From Comamonadaceae bacterium OH2545_COT-014 (GTDB lineage: Bacteria > Pseudomonadota > Gammaproteobacteria > Burkholderiales > Burkholderiaceae_C): 64,000 nucleotides of DNA. Position 1 is the first letter of the stretch. Each line of letters opens with the position of its first letter. A model generated the notes under the pieces. It was given only the letters and a program-made list of their open reading frames with translations, ran no database searches and was not told the DNA's origin. Location of the stretch: positions 124,001-188,000 of the forward strand of contig RQYR01000002.1 in assembly GCA_003859965.1 (NCBI GenBank), written 5' to 3'. This document shows, piece by piece, positions 8,213-16,746 of this stretch. Both the position numbers and the translations under genes were made by a program.

Positions 8213-10489
8213 TTACAGCGCCGCCACGGCGTCCAGCACTTCCTGCGTGCGCAGGATTTCGTTGAGTACCACGGGCGCTTTGCCGGGGGCGCGCAGCATG
8301 TACACCGGCACGCCGCTGCGGCCCAGGGCTTGCAGTTCGGCGCTGATGGCGGCGTCGCGGCGTGTCCAGTCGGCGCGGAAGGTGCGCACGCCCGCGCGGT
8401 CAAAGGCGGCCAGCACGTCCGCCTGGGCCAGTGTGGTTTTCTTGTTGTACTGGCAGGTTACGCACCAGGCGGCGGTGAAGTCAACGAATACGGGGTGGCC
8501 TTCGGCCAGCGCGGACTGCACGGCGGCGGCGGACCAAGGCTGCCAGCGGCTGCCGGCGGGCGCTGCCGGCGTGGTGGCGGCTTGCGCTTCATTCAGGCGC
8601 ACCACATGGGGGCCCAGGGCGGGCAGCAGCGCCAGCAGGGCGGCGGCGGCCAGCAGCGCGAACCCGGCGCGCGCACGGCGGCCAGGCAGGCCCAGCGCCC
8701 ACAGCAGCAGAGCCAGCGCGACCAGCAGCGCCAGCAGGGCGGCGGCGCCGTCAATGCCGCTTTGCTGGCCCAGCACCCATAGCAGCCAGACGGTGGTGGC
8801 AAACATGGGGAAGGCCATGAACTTGCGCGGCACGTCCATCCAGGGGCCGGGGCGCGGCAGCGCGCGCGCCACGGCGGGCGCCCAGCTGGCAGCCAGGTAA
8901 GGCAGGGCCATGCCCAAGCCCAGCGCGGCAAAGACAGCCAGCGCCTGCAGGGCGGGCAGACCCACGGCCAGCCCCAGCGACGCGCCCATGAACGGGGCGG
9001 TGCAGGGCGAGGCCACAGCCACGGCCAGCATGCCGGAGAGGAAGCTGTCGGCCACCGGGTGGCGCGCTTGCAGGCTGGCCACGCGGGCGGGCAGGAACTG
9101 GCCGAACTCAAACAGCCCTGCCAGGTTCAGCCCGATCACGGTAAACAGCGCGGCCAGCAGCGCCACTACCAGCGGCGATTGCAACTGAAAGCCCCAGCCC
9201 AGCTGCGCCCCGGCGGCGCGCAGCGCCAGCATCAGCGCGCCCAACGCCAGAAAGGACAGCACCACGCCCGCCGTGTAAGCCAGACCGCCAAGGCGGTGGG
9301 CGCGCCGGTCATCGGCATGGCGGGTGAAGCCCAGCACCTTGATGGCCAGCACCGGAAACACGCAAGGCATGAGGTTGAGCACCATGCCGCCCACCAGAGC
9401 GCCCAGCAGGGCCAGTGCGAACAGGCGCAGGGGCACAGCCGTGGGGGCCGGAGCCGCGGGGGAGGCGGCCGCAGCGGCCGCGGCGGCGGGGTCGCTGCTG
9501 GCCTGCAAGGCGGCTTCCAGCGCGGGCGAAATGCCGGGCAGCGGCGCAGGGGCGGGCCAGGCGCCTTGCACCGTGGCTTCGGCGCGCCAGCCCTGGCCGC
9601 CGGGGGCGGTAATGACCAAGGGCAGGGTGGCCGGGCTTTCGCTGCGTTCGGGCGTGATGGGCAGGCTGGCCGTCCAGACCTCGCCTTCCCAATGCTGGCG
9701 CCAGGTGTCGGCGCTGGCCGCCGCGCCCGGGGCTGCCGGGGCGGCAGCGGTTAGCAGCACGCCCGGTGTTTCGGCAAACACCTCCAGCGGTTGGCCGCGC
9801 ACGGCTTCGGGCAGGCCGCTGATGCGCAGCGCCAGCCGCTGGCCGTTTTCTTGCAGCGTGGCGGTCTGCGCGCCGGGCAACGGGGCGGGCTGGCGTGCCA
9901 GTGCCTGCTCGAACGCCGCGCCGTGCAAGGCCGTGGAGCCGCGCAGCGGCAGCTTGAGCGCGAATTCGCCCTCTTGCGGAATGCATTCCTGGTGGCAGAC
10001 CAGCCAGGTGGCCTTGAGGCGGATGTCGATGGCGTCGGCCAAGGGGCCGGGCTTGAATTCGGGGGTGATGGTCAGCGGCACCGGCAGCAGCACCGTATTT
10101 TCATAGCCGTAATTAACCAGGTGGGCCAGCGGAATTTTCTGCGGCAACGGCCAAGCCACGTCGCCCGCCATGACGCCGGGCGGCAGCGTCCACTCGAACT
10201 CGGTGGGCAGGCCCGAATCGCCCGGGTTTTTCCAGTAGGTGTGCCAGTGCGGCTGGTGTTGCAGCTGCAGGCCCAGCCACACCGGCTGCGCGGCGCCGGC
10301 CTCGGGCGACTGGCCCAGCGGCACGCCCTGCGGGGCATGGGCCAGCAGCTCGGCACGCACCTGCGGCGTGGTGACGACGGATGACAGGCCCAGCGACAGG
10401 CTGCTGCCCGTGCCGATGGCGCTGGCGGCCAGAGAGAACAGACTCAGGGAGAGCGCGCAGAAGGCGCGCGGCAGAAAACGCGAAAGCAT
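8213..10489 (-). CDS. DsbD/ScsB-type thiol:disulfide interchange protein
   Basis: 758 residues. Carries electrons from cytoplasmic thioredoxin across the inner membrane to periplasmic thiol partners. A signal peptide (ending AASA) precedes a long periplasmic domain with a cysteine pair (TWLVCHQECIPQEGEF), then a multi-pass DsbD membrane domain with the redox cysteines in MPCVFPVLAIKVLG and SPCTAPFMGASLG, and a C-terminal thioredoxin domain with FTAAWCVTCQYNK. The N-terminal domain resembles ScsB/CcdA-fused forms more than E. coli DsbD. An Ala-rich linker (PAAAAAAAASPAAPAPTA) separates the periplasmic and membrane parts. A structured stretch ending in a T-run lies just ahead of the start codon. 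Confidence 0.9.
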   Translation of the reverse strand: MLSRFLPRAFCALSLSLFSLAASAIGTGSSLSLGLSSVVTTPQVRAELLAHAPQGVPLGQSPEAGAAQPVWLGLQLQHQPHWHTYWKNPGDSGLPTEFEWTLPPGVMAGDVAWPLPQKIPLAHLVNYGYENTVLLPVPLTITPEFKPGPLADAIDIRLKATWLVCHQECIPQEGEFALKLPLRGSTALHGAAFEQALARQPAPLPGAQTATLQENGQRLALRISGLPEAVRGQPLEVFAETPGVLLTAAAPAAPGAAASADTWRQHWEGEVWTASLPITPERSESPATLPLVITAPGGQGWRAEATVQGAWPAPAPLPGISPALEAALQASSDPAAAAAAAASPAAPAPTAVPLRLFALALLGALVGGMVLNLMPCVFPVLAIKVLGFTRHADDRRAHRLGGLAYTAGVVLSFLALGALMLALRAAGAQLGWGFQLQSPLVVALLAALFTVIGLNLAGLFEFGQFLPARVASLQARHPVADSFLSGMLAVAVASPCTAPFMGASLGLAVGLPALQALAVFAALGLGMALPYLAASWAPAVARALPRPGPWMDVPRKFMAFPMFATTVWLLWVLGQQSGIDGAAALLALLVALALLLWALGLPGRRARAGFALLAAAALLALLPALGPHVVRLNEAQAATTPAAPAGSRWQPWSAAAVQSALAEGHPVFVDFTAAWCVTCQYNKKTTLAQADVLAAFDRAGVRTFRADWTRRDAAISAELQALGRSGVPVYMLRAPGKAPVVLNEILRTQEVLDAVAAL

Positions 10490-10504
10490 GGTGAAACGAA
10501 AGCG

Positions 10505-10619
10505 GAAAAAAAGGACCCGTGCAGCCTTGCAGCGCTACACCAGGCCGAATGGTCAGAGCCTGGGGCGAAGTATCAGGTTCCTTCGAGGTTCCTTTGGCAA
10601 TGGCAGATGCCCATGGGTC
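10505..10619 (-). ncRNA. Candidate structured RNA or leader before dsbD
   Basis: Read leftward, this ~110 bp stretch can close on itself: 10612-10619 pairs with 10514-10521 with one mismatch. Inside are a perfect GCCTGG/CCAGGC hairpin (10541-10564), a 7 bp GTGTAGC/GCTGCAC stem (10519-10540) and a CGAAG/CTTCG hairpin. It ends in a run of eight T immediately before the dsbD start. I could not match it to a riboswitch or housekeeping RNA family (no SRP GGAA-loop motif, no TPP core). It could be an sRNA with its own terminator or an attenuator. The rest of the 390 bp gap shows nothing clear. Confidence 0.33.
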
Positions 10620-10883
10620 GGGCCAGGCGGCAAATCCTGACAACTTTCGGAGCTTGTTCGCAAAGTCATCGTGAATAGCGATCACACCCAGCCGGGATGG
10701 ATTGCAACGCAAGCAGGCCGCCCGATCCGGGGGATAAGCGCGACGCGAGGACGTTGGAGACAGACGCTCAGCCCAGCCAGCCATGGGCGGGAAGCGTGCA
10801 AGAAAAGAGCGCCTCTGGCGGGCGCGATGAAACGGCTGTGTGGGCAGGCCAGTGGGCGTGGTCAGCCGGGACAGCGGGTTGTG

Positions 10884-11669
10884 TCAAGGCGCGTCAAAGC
10901 CGTGGTTGCGCCATGGCTGCCGTGCGGGCGCTTCGCGCAGCGCCTGGGCAAAGCGCCGGGCGGCGGGCGGGGCGTCTTGGCGCAGGGCGAGGTGGTAGCG
11001 CGTTTCCACGGCCAGCACGGGCGGCATGGGGGTCACGCGCAGGCGCGGCTGCGTGCGCTGGGCCACGCGGGCGCTGGCGCAGTCGCCCAGAAACACGTTG
11101 ATCTGGCCCTGGGCCACGGCTTGCGTGCCGGCGGACGAATCGGGGAACAGGCGGGTTCGGGCGGTGAGCGTGGCGCGGGCGCCGGGCTGGAGCTGCTCGG
11201 CCTGATGCATCAGTTGCAGGGCGGCGTCGCCAGCCGGGCTGCCAGGCGCGGGCCGGCCGGCGCGTACGTCGGTACGCAGCAGCGTGCCCAGCACCGTGGC
11301 AGGGGCCAGGGTCAGCGGCTCGGCCGACAGCAGGCACAGGCCGTTGCGCGCCAGCGCCACGGGGGCCAGCCAAGGGCCGCCGCGTGCTGCCGAAGTGGCC
11401 GGCGGCACGCCGGAAGTAATGACGATGTGAGGACTGTCGCCCGCCTCGTCAGGGCCGAAATGGAGCGCCACCAGTTCGCCGGTGCGCGTCTGGTGCTCGC
11501 GCGCCAGGGCGTGCAGGGCGTCGCGCCATTCGCTGGGCGCCTGCACGCGAATGGCGGCGGGCGCGGAAGGCGCCGATGGCTGTACTGACGGCGGGGCGGG
11601 CGTTGGCGTGGGCGAGCAGGCCGCCAGGGCGGCAGCGGTCAGCAGCAGGACGAAGGCGAAGCGTGGCAT
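10884..11669 (-). CDS. ModA-like substrate-binding lipoprotein
   Basis: 261 residues. A lipoprotein signal (AAALAAC) is followed by a Pro/Ser-rich spacer and a small bilobal binding domain of the molybdate/sulfate-binding type, recognised from IRVQAPSEWRDALHALAREH, the short HIVITSG segment and SSAGTQAVAQGQINVFLGD. The usual ModA ligand serines are not clearly placed, so the ligand is uncertain; molybdate or another small anion is the best guess. No modB or modC is adjacent. It lies between dsbD and codA with no overlap. Confidence 0.6.
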   Translation of the reverse strand: MPRFAFVLLLTAAALAACSPTPTPAPPSVQPSAPSAPAAIRVQAPSEWRDALHALAREHQTRTGELVALHFGPDEAGDSPHIVITSGVPPATSAARGGPWLAPVALARNGLCLLSAEPLTLAPATVLGTLLRTDVRAGRPAPGSPAGDAALQLMHQAEQLQPGARATLTARTRLFPDSSAGTQAVAQGQINVFLGDCASARVAQRTQPRLRVTPMPPVLAVETRYHLALRQDAPPAARRFAQALREAPARQPWRNHGFDAP

Positions 11670-11703
11670 GGGGCTTGGGTTGCAGAGGATGGCAGGGGCC
11701 GCC

Positions 11704-12945
11704 CTACAACAGCACCTCGTGCCGCGCCGGCTCGGCCTGGGCGACGAGCCGGCCGCGCCGGTAGGAGGCGACGACGGGGGCGTTGTGGCTCAGCGCCTCG
11801 TACCAGTCGGGCGCGTCGTAGATGACGAAGCTGGCAGGCTTGCCCACCGCGATGCCGTAGTCGGGCAGGTGCAGGGTGCGGGCGGCGTTGTGGGTGATGA
11901 ACCGGTAGGAATCCATGATCTGTCCCCGGCCCATCATCTGCGTGACGTACAGGCCGTGGAACACGGCGTCGCGCAGGTTGCCGGTGCCCAGCGGGTTCCA
12001 GGGATCGACGATGTCGTCCTGCCCGAAGCTGACGTTGATGCCGGCCTCGGTCAGCTCCTTGACGCGGGTGATGCCGCGCCGCTTGGGGTAGGTGTCGCAG
12101 CGGCCCTGCAGGTGGGTGTTGACCAGCGGGTTGGCCACGAAGTTGATGCCGCTCATCTTCAGCAGGCGCAGCAGGCGCACGAAGTAGGCGTTGTTGTACG
12201 AGTGCATGGCCGTGGTGTGGCTGGCGGTGACGCGCTCTTTCAGCCCGCTTTCGTACGCGCGCGCGGCCAGCGTTTCCAGCCCGCGCGCGGCTTCGTCGTC
12301 GATTTCGTCGCAGTGCACGTCCACCAGCAGGTCGAATTCCTGCGCCAGCTCGACGGCGAAGTTGAGCGAATCGACCGCGTATTCGCGCGTGAACTCGAAG
12401 TGCGGAATGGCGCCGATGGCGTCCACCCCCATTTGCGCGGCGCGGCGCATCAGGGCGCGGCCGTCGGGGAAGGAGTCGATGCCTTCTTGCGGAAAGGCCA
12501 CGATTTGCAGCGTGGCCAGCTCGGCCAGCTCGTCGCGCAGCTCCAGCAGGGCGTGCAAGGCGGTGAGCTGCGGGTCGGTCACGTCCACGTGGGTGCGCAC
12601 GAACTGGATGCCAAAGCGCGCCATCTGGCGCACGGCGCGGGCGGCGCGGTCTTTCACGTCGGCCACGCTCAGGTCTTGCTTGCGCTCGCTCCACACGGCA
12701 ATGCCCTCGAACAGCGTGCCCGATTCGTTCCAGCGCGGCTGGCCGGCGGTGAGCGCGGTGTCCAGGTGCACGTGCGATTCGACGATGGGCGGCAGCGCCA
12801 GCCGGCCGTGGCCGGGCACCACGGTTTCGCCCGGCAGGGGCGCCAGGCGCGGGGCAATGGCGGCGAAGCGCCCGTCCTCGATGCGAATGTCGCTGGGCTG
12901 CGCGGCGTTTTCGATGCGCAGGTTCTGGATCAGCAGGCGGCTCAT
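11704..12945 (-). CDS. codA: Cytosine deaminase
   Basis: 413 residues from the ATG at 12945, which overlaps the codB stop (ATGA). A longer frame to 12987 is rejected for that reason. Deaminates cytosine to uracil and ammonia in pyrimidine salvage. The metal-binding ESHVHLDTAL (H58, H60), HCDEIDDEAARGLETLA and TASHTTAMHSYNNAYF segments match E. coli CodA closely, as do FVANPLVNTHLQGRCDTYPK and the FGQDDIVDPWNPLG metal-aspartate region. E. coli has HDD in that last motif and here it is QDD, a small difference. It forms a codBA pair with the permease upstream. Confidence 0.95.
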   Translation of the reverse strand: MSRLLIQNLRIENAAQPSDIRIEDGRFAAIAPRLAPLPGETVVPGHGRLALPPIVESHVHLDTALTAGQPRWNESGTLFEGIAVWSERKQDLSVADVKDRAARAVRQMARFGIQFVRTHVDVTDPQLTALHALLELRDELAELATLQIVAFPQEGIDSFPDGRALMRRAAQMGVDAIGAIPHFEFTREYAVDSLNFAVELAQEFDLLVDVHCDEIDDEAARGLETLAARAYESGLKERVTASHTTAMHSYNNAYFVRLLRLLKMSGINFVANPLVNTHLQGRCDTYPKRRGITRVKELTEAGINVSFGQDDIVDPWNPLGTGNLRDAVFHGLYVTQMMGRGQIMDSYRFITHNAARTLHLPDYGIAVGKPASFVIYDAPDWYEALSHNAPVVASYRRGRLVAQAEPARHEVLL

Positions 12946-14174
12946 GCGGCGGCCCTCTGGCTGAGCGCGCGGCCCGCGAAGTAGCACGCCAGCGCCACCG
13001 CGATGGCGTTGAGCGAGGCAATGCCAAAGGGCAGGAACCAGCCCGCCAGCCCGCCGGCGATGACGCCCGCGGCCGCGCCCCAGACCACGCCCTCGGGCGG
13101 CTGCGCGCCGGGCGCGTAGGCATGGCGGCGGTTGAAGTAGTCGGCGATCAGGATAGCGCCAATGGGCGGCAGTGCGGCGCTGAGAAAGCTCAGCCAGCCG
13201 ATGAAGTTGTTGTACAGCCAGATGGCCAGCACCGTGCCCAGCGCGCCGGCCACCAGCACCAGAGGCTTTTTGTTGATCTTGGTGATGTTGGCGTAGCCCA
13301 GGCCCGTGGTGTAGAGGGCGTTGTTGTTGGTCGTCCAGATGTTGGCGCCCAGCACGACCAGGGCCGGAATGGCCAGGCCTTGGGCGATCATGACGTAGAA
13401 GATGTCGTCCTTGCCGGTGTAGGCGCCGCCCACGGCGCCAAAGGCGAACATGAGCGTGTTGCCCAGGAAGAAAGCAATGACGGTGGTGAGCACGGCCGAG
13501 CCGGTGGTGCGCGCGAAGCGCGTGAAGTTGGGCGTGGCCGAGCCGCCGGAGATGAACGACCCCACCACCATGCCGATGGCCGCCACCAGCGGCAGGCTGC
13601 TGCTGGCGCCAAACACGTTCGCCAGGCCGCCGCGCTCGCCCGCGGCGTTCATCATGGACCAGATGCCCAGCGCCGCAATCAGCGGCACCGAGACGATGCT
13701 GACCGCCTCAATGGCCTTGATGCCGAAGTAGGCCGATGCCGTCATCAAAGCCCCGGCCACCAGGATGATGGGCCACACGCCAATGCCCAGCTGCTCGGCC
13801 GTGGGAATGGCGAACATGGCCACGCCCACGCCGAACCAGCCCATTTGCGTGAACGAAATCAGCGCCGAGGGCAGGTACGAGCCCGTGCGGCCAAAGGCGC
13901 GCTGGGCCAGCAAATCCAGTCCCATGCCGGTTTGCGCGCCCATGTAGGCCAGCAAGCCGGTGTAGACGGCCAGGATCAGCCCGCCGATGGTCACGGCCAG
14001 CAGAAAACCGTTCAGATCCAGCCCGTTGCCCAGCTTGGCGCCCACGCTCATGCTGGCCGAGAAAAAGGTAAAGCCCAGCATCACAAAGCCCACGGCCCAG
14101 AAGCTCAGGCGTTCGCTCTGTGGCACGGCCTCAAAGGAAAAGTCGTCGTCGTGGGTGGGGGCGGAGCGGCTCAT
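12942..14174 (-). CDS. codB: Cytosine permease (NCS1 family)
   Basis: 410 residues with about 12 membrane segments. Imports cytosine for CodA. NCS1 features include the N-terminal ERLSFWAVGFVMLGFTFFSASMSVGAKLG, MGAQTGMGLDLLAQRAFG and FGASSSLPLVAAIGMVVGSFISGG. The last codons overlap the codA start, so the two should be co-translated. Upstream, 240 bp separate it from the divergent rpoH. No purine or pyrimidine riboswitch was recognised in that gap. Confidence 0.93.
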   Translation of the reverse strand: MSRSAPTHDDDFSFEAVPQSERLSFWAVGFVMLGFTFFSASMSVGAKLGNGLDLNGFLLAVTIGGLILAVYTGLLAYMGAQTGMGLDLLAQRAFGRTGSYLPSALISFTQMGWFGVGVAMFAIPTAEQLGIGVWPIILVAGALMTASAYFGIKAIEAVSIVSVPLIAALGIWSMMNAAGERGGLANVFGASSSLPLVAAIGMVVGSFISGGSATPNFTRFARTTGSAVLTTVIAFFLGNTLMFAFGAVGGAYTGKDDIFYVMIAQGLAIPALVVLGANIWTTNNNALYTTGLGYANITKINKKPLVLVAGALGTVLAIWLYNNFIGWLSFLSAALPPIGAILIADYFNRRHAYAPGAQPPEGVVWGAAAGVIAGGLAGWFLPFGIASLNAIAVALACYFAGRALSQRAAA

Positions 14175-14357
14175 GGCAGGCGGTTCGGGTGGGTATTGTC
14201 AGAAAGGGATTTCGGGGCGGAATGCGTGCAAAAAAAACCGCCCACGCACCGCTGGCCTGCGCTGTGCTGGCCACAAGTGCGGCGTGCGGGCGATGTTATC
14301 GCTTTGCACTGGGGCAGGCGTTTTGCAAGGGCTTGCAACAGGGCGTGAACTTTGCCT

Positions 14358-14384
14358 TTAGCACTCGCTCCAAGGGAGTGCTAA
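14358..14384 (+). promoter_or_regulatory. CIRCE operator (HrcA site) ahead of rpoH
   Basis: TTAGCACTC, nine bases, then GAGTGCTAA: an exact match to the CIRCE consensus bound by the heat-shock repressor HrcA. It ends 32 bp before the rpoH start codon, so it should overlap the promoter or the 5' end of the mRNA. Confidence 0.93.
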
Positions 14385-14416
14385 CATTCCCGACCATGAA
14401 AGAAGGATATTCAACG

Positions 14417-15370
14417 ATGCCCCCTGTCACCACGCCTGTCGCCACCGCCAACGCCGCTCACGCCGTTGCGCTGGCCAATCCCTGGGCGGTTGTGCCGTCG
14501 CTGGGCAATCTGGATGCCTACATTTCCGCCGTCAACCGCCTGCCGCTGCTCACCCAAGAAGAAGAGCAGCAGGCCGCGCGCGAGTTGCGCGACACCGGCA
14601 GCCTGGACGCTGCCGGGCGCTTGGTGCTGTCGCACCTGCGGCTGGTGGTTTCTGTCTCGCGCCAGTACCTGGGTTACGGGCTGCCCCATGGCGACCTGAT
14701 TCAGGAAGGCAACGTGGGCCTGATGAAAGCCGTCAAGCGCTTCGACCCCGACCAGGGCGTGCGCCTGGTCAGCTACGCGCTGCACTGGATCAAGGCCGAA
14801 ATTCACGAATACATCCTGAAAAACTGGCGCGTGGTCAAGCTGGCCACCACCAAGGCCCAGCGCAAGCTGTTTTTCAACCTGCGCTCCATGAAGCAGGGCT
14901 TCAAGGCCGAAGACGCCGAGGCTGACCTGACCCCGCGCGACACCTTGACCGATGCCCAGATCGACGTGGTGGCGCGCGAGCTGAAGGTCAAGCCCGAAGA
15001 AGTGCGCGAGATGGAGGCCCGCATGGCTGGCGGCGACGTGCTGCTGGACCCCGCCCCTTCCGATGACGGCGAGCAGGCTTTCGGCCCCATCGCCTACCTG
15101 TCGGACGCCAGCCACGAACCCACGGCCATGATCGAGGCCGCCCAGCGCGACCGCTTGGCCACCGAGGGCATTGCCACCGCCCTGGAAAGCCTGGACGACC
15201 GCAGCCGCCGCATCGTCAGCGAACGCTGGCTGAACGTGCGCGACGACGGCAGCGGCGGCATGACGCTGCATGAACTGGCCGCCGAATACGGCGTGAGCGC
15301 CGAGCGCATCCGCCAGATCGAGGTGGCCGCGATGAAGAAAATGAAAAAGGCGCTGGCTGAATACGCCTGA
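14417..15370 (+). CDS. rpoH: RNA polymerase heat-shock sigma factor RpoH (sigma-32)
   Basis: 317 residues. Directs RNA polymerase to heat-shock promoters. Region 2 is clear (LVLSHLRLVVSVSRQYLGYG, GDLIQEGNVGLMKAVKRFDP, SYALHWIKAEIHEYIL) and the diagnostic RpoH box QRKLFFNLR is at Q148-R156. Region 4 ends with LHELAAEYGVSAERIRQIE. The ATG at 14417 has AAGGA eight bases upstream. An in-frame ATG at 14396 and a long open extension upstream run through the CIRCE element and are rejected. CIRCE placement implies HrcA repression of this sigma factor. A strong terminator follows. Confidence 0.95.
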   Translation: MPPVTTPVATANAAHAVALANPWAVVPSLGNLDAYISAVNRLPLLTQEEEQQAARELRDTGSLDAAGRLVLSHLRLVVSVSRQYLGYGLPHGDLIQEGNVGLMKAVKRFDPDQGVRLVSYALHWIKAEIHEYILKNWRVVKLATTKAQRKLFFNLRSMKQGFKAEDAEADLTPRDTLTDAQIDVVARELKVKPEEVREMEARMAGGDVLLDPAPSDDGEQAFGPIAYLSDASHEPTAMIEAAQRDRLATEGIATALESLDDRSRRIVSERWLNVRDDGSGGMTLHELAAEYGVSAERIRQIEVAAMKKMKKALAEYA

Positions 15371-15423
15371 TGATGGGCTGCGGCGCTGGCGCCTGCGGTG
15401 TTCCGCGGATCAGTGCCTGCCGC

Positions 15424-15463
15424 AAAAAACCGCCTGTCCCGGGTTGTGGGCAGGCGGTTTTTT
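15424..15463. terminator. Strong bidirectional terminator after rpoH
   Basis: AAAAAACCGCCTG at 15424-15436 and CAGGCGGTTTTTT at 15451-15463 form a perfect 13 bp stem with T-runs for either direction. It ends rpoH and insulates the insertion sequence remnants downstream. Confidence 0.9.
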
Positions 15464-15464
15464 G

Positions 15465-15801
15465 TTTGTGCTGGTATTGAGCAGCCGCTCGCAGTTCTTC
15501 CAAAGCCTTCTGTTCTTCTCCAGCCAGGCAAAGCGGCGCTCCACAATCCAGCGCTTGGGTATGACCTTGTTGAAGGTATGCAGTTTGCTGCGCTTGGCAA
15601 TCTGGACGGTGGTGTGTTCGCCAGAATGTCCTTTACGCCTTGCGCGAAGGGCCGGCCTACGTAGCTGCTGTCGCATAGCAGGCTTTGCTCCCGGCTCAAA
15701 CCAGGCTTGCAACGCTCAAGTGCAGCTAGAGTGCCCCCTTGCGGTCGGTGAGATTGGCCGGGATCGCGGCCATGGCACGCGTCCAGACACGTCAACGGCA
15801 T
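15465..15801 (-). pseudogene. Remnant of an IS5-family transposase, frameshifted
   Basis: Two minus-strand frames together encode the C-terminal part of an IS5-type DDE transposase: LLCDSSYVGRPFAQGVKDIL in one frame (about 15675-15616), then after a shift near 15605 QIAKRSKLHTFNK and VIPKRWIVERRFAWLEKNRR with LWKNCERLLNTS in another. The last block is the conserved region around the catalytic glutamate (WxVERxFAWL). The N-terminal half and inverted repeats are not visible, so it is dead. It abuts a fragment of a different insertion sequence. Confidence 0.8.
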
Positions 15802-15964
15802 CGTGTCTTTCTGCAGTTATGCCAAGCATCGACTGGCGCAGTTTCATGGCGTGCGGCGCGACACGGTCGCGTTGCATCTCAAGGAGACCGAGTTCCGCTT
15901 CAATCACCGCCATCTTAATCTCTACAAGACCCTGCTTAAACTGCTCAAGGATGAGCCTTTATGA
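15788..15964 (+). pseudogene. Remnant of an IS1595-family (ISXO2-like) transposase
   Basis: The last ~58 codons of a transposase are readable on the plus strand: FCSYAKHRLAQFHGVRRDTV then LHLKETEFRFNHRHLNLYKT and LLKLLKDEPL before the stop at 15964. The FxSYAKxRLxxFxG and HLKExEFRFNHR motifs are typical of the IS1595 C-terminus. Everything upstream is missing or replaced by the IS5 fragment, so this is a truncated relic. No clear terminal repeats or target duplication were found. Confidence 0.8.
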
Positions 15965-16066
15965 AGCGTTTGCTTCATAAGCCTAAATCCTCAATTTTTT
16001 ATGAAAAAGGCTGAAAGGGCAGAGAGGAGCTGCCTAGGCTGCTATGCTTTTTGGTGGGAAGGCGCC

Positions 16067-16696
16067 TTACGCGGACGGGGCTTCTTGCAGCAGCCGCCGT
16101 ACGTCACTGGCCAGGGCTTCGGGAGTGATGCCGTGGCTTTCGTACAGGCGCAGGCGGCCCTGGGTGTCATAGACGTAGCTGGCGGCGGTGTGTTCCAGCG
16201 TGTAGCTGGTGGGGGTGGGGCCTTCGATGCGTTGGTAATAGACCTTGAAGTCCTTGGCCAGCGCGGCCAGTTCCTCGGGGGAGCGGGTGTACAGGGCGAG
16301 AAAGCTGGGGTCGAAGCTGTCCATATAGGCCTTGAGCACCTCGGGCGTGTCTCGCTCCGGGTCCAGGGTGATGAAGATGCCTTGCAGGCGGCTGCCGTCG
16401 GCGCCCAGTTGCTGTTTGGCTTGTGCCAGTGTCAGCAGCGACGTGGGGCACACGTCGGGGCATTGCACGAAGCCGAAGAACACGACGACGACTTTGCCCC
16501 GGAAGTCGGCCAGACGGCGCAGCTGGCCGTGGTGGTCGGTCAGCGCGAAGTCCTTGGCATAGTCGCTGCCGCTGAGGTTGATGCCGTGAAAGCCGCCTGA
16601 CTGCGGTGAGCAGGCGGCCAGCAGGTGGGCGGCGCTGGCAGCCGCAGTGCAGGTGGCCAGGCAGGCCAGTGAAACGAGGGCGTGGCGCCGTTGCAT
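16067..16696 (-). CDS. SCO1/SenC family copper chaperone
   Basis: 209 residues with an N-terminal lipoprotein-like signal (LLAACS). SCO proteins deliver copper to the CuA site of cytochrome c oxidase or act as periplasmic thiol reductases. The copper ligands are present: FGFVQCPDVCPTSL (C79, C83) and LEHTAAS (H169). The thioredoxin-like fold is also shown by FITLDPERDTPEVLKAYMDS. It stands alone, divided from bioC by about 50 bp on the same strand, with no oxidase genes nearby. Confidence 0.92.
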   Translation of the reverse strand: MQRRHALVSLACLATCTAAASAAHLLAACSPQSGGFHGINLSGSDYAKDFALTDHHGQLRRLADFRGKVVVVFFGFVQCPDVCPTSLLTLAQAKQQLGADGSRLQGIFITLDPERDTPEVLKAYMDSFDPSFLALYTRSPEELAALAKDFKVYYQRIEGPTPTSYTLEHTAASYVYDTQGRLRLYESHGITPEALASDVRRLLQEAPSA

Positions 16697-16746
16697 GGGT
16701 TGGAAATTCCAGGTGGGTTGTGTCGAGGGCGGCGTGGGAGCGGTTT

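Noticed and set aside
10505-10619. TPP riboswitch or SRP RNA before dsbD
   Set aside because: An AACCTGAT string resembles part of the TPP core and the overall shape recalls SRP RNA, but the remaining conserved bases of either family are missing.
14120-14416. N-terminal extension of RpoH
   Set aside because: It would run through the CIRCE operator and promoter region; the conserved protein and its ribosome-binding site begin at 14417.
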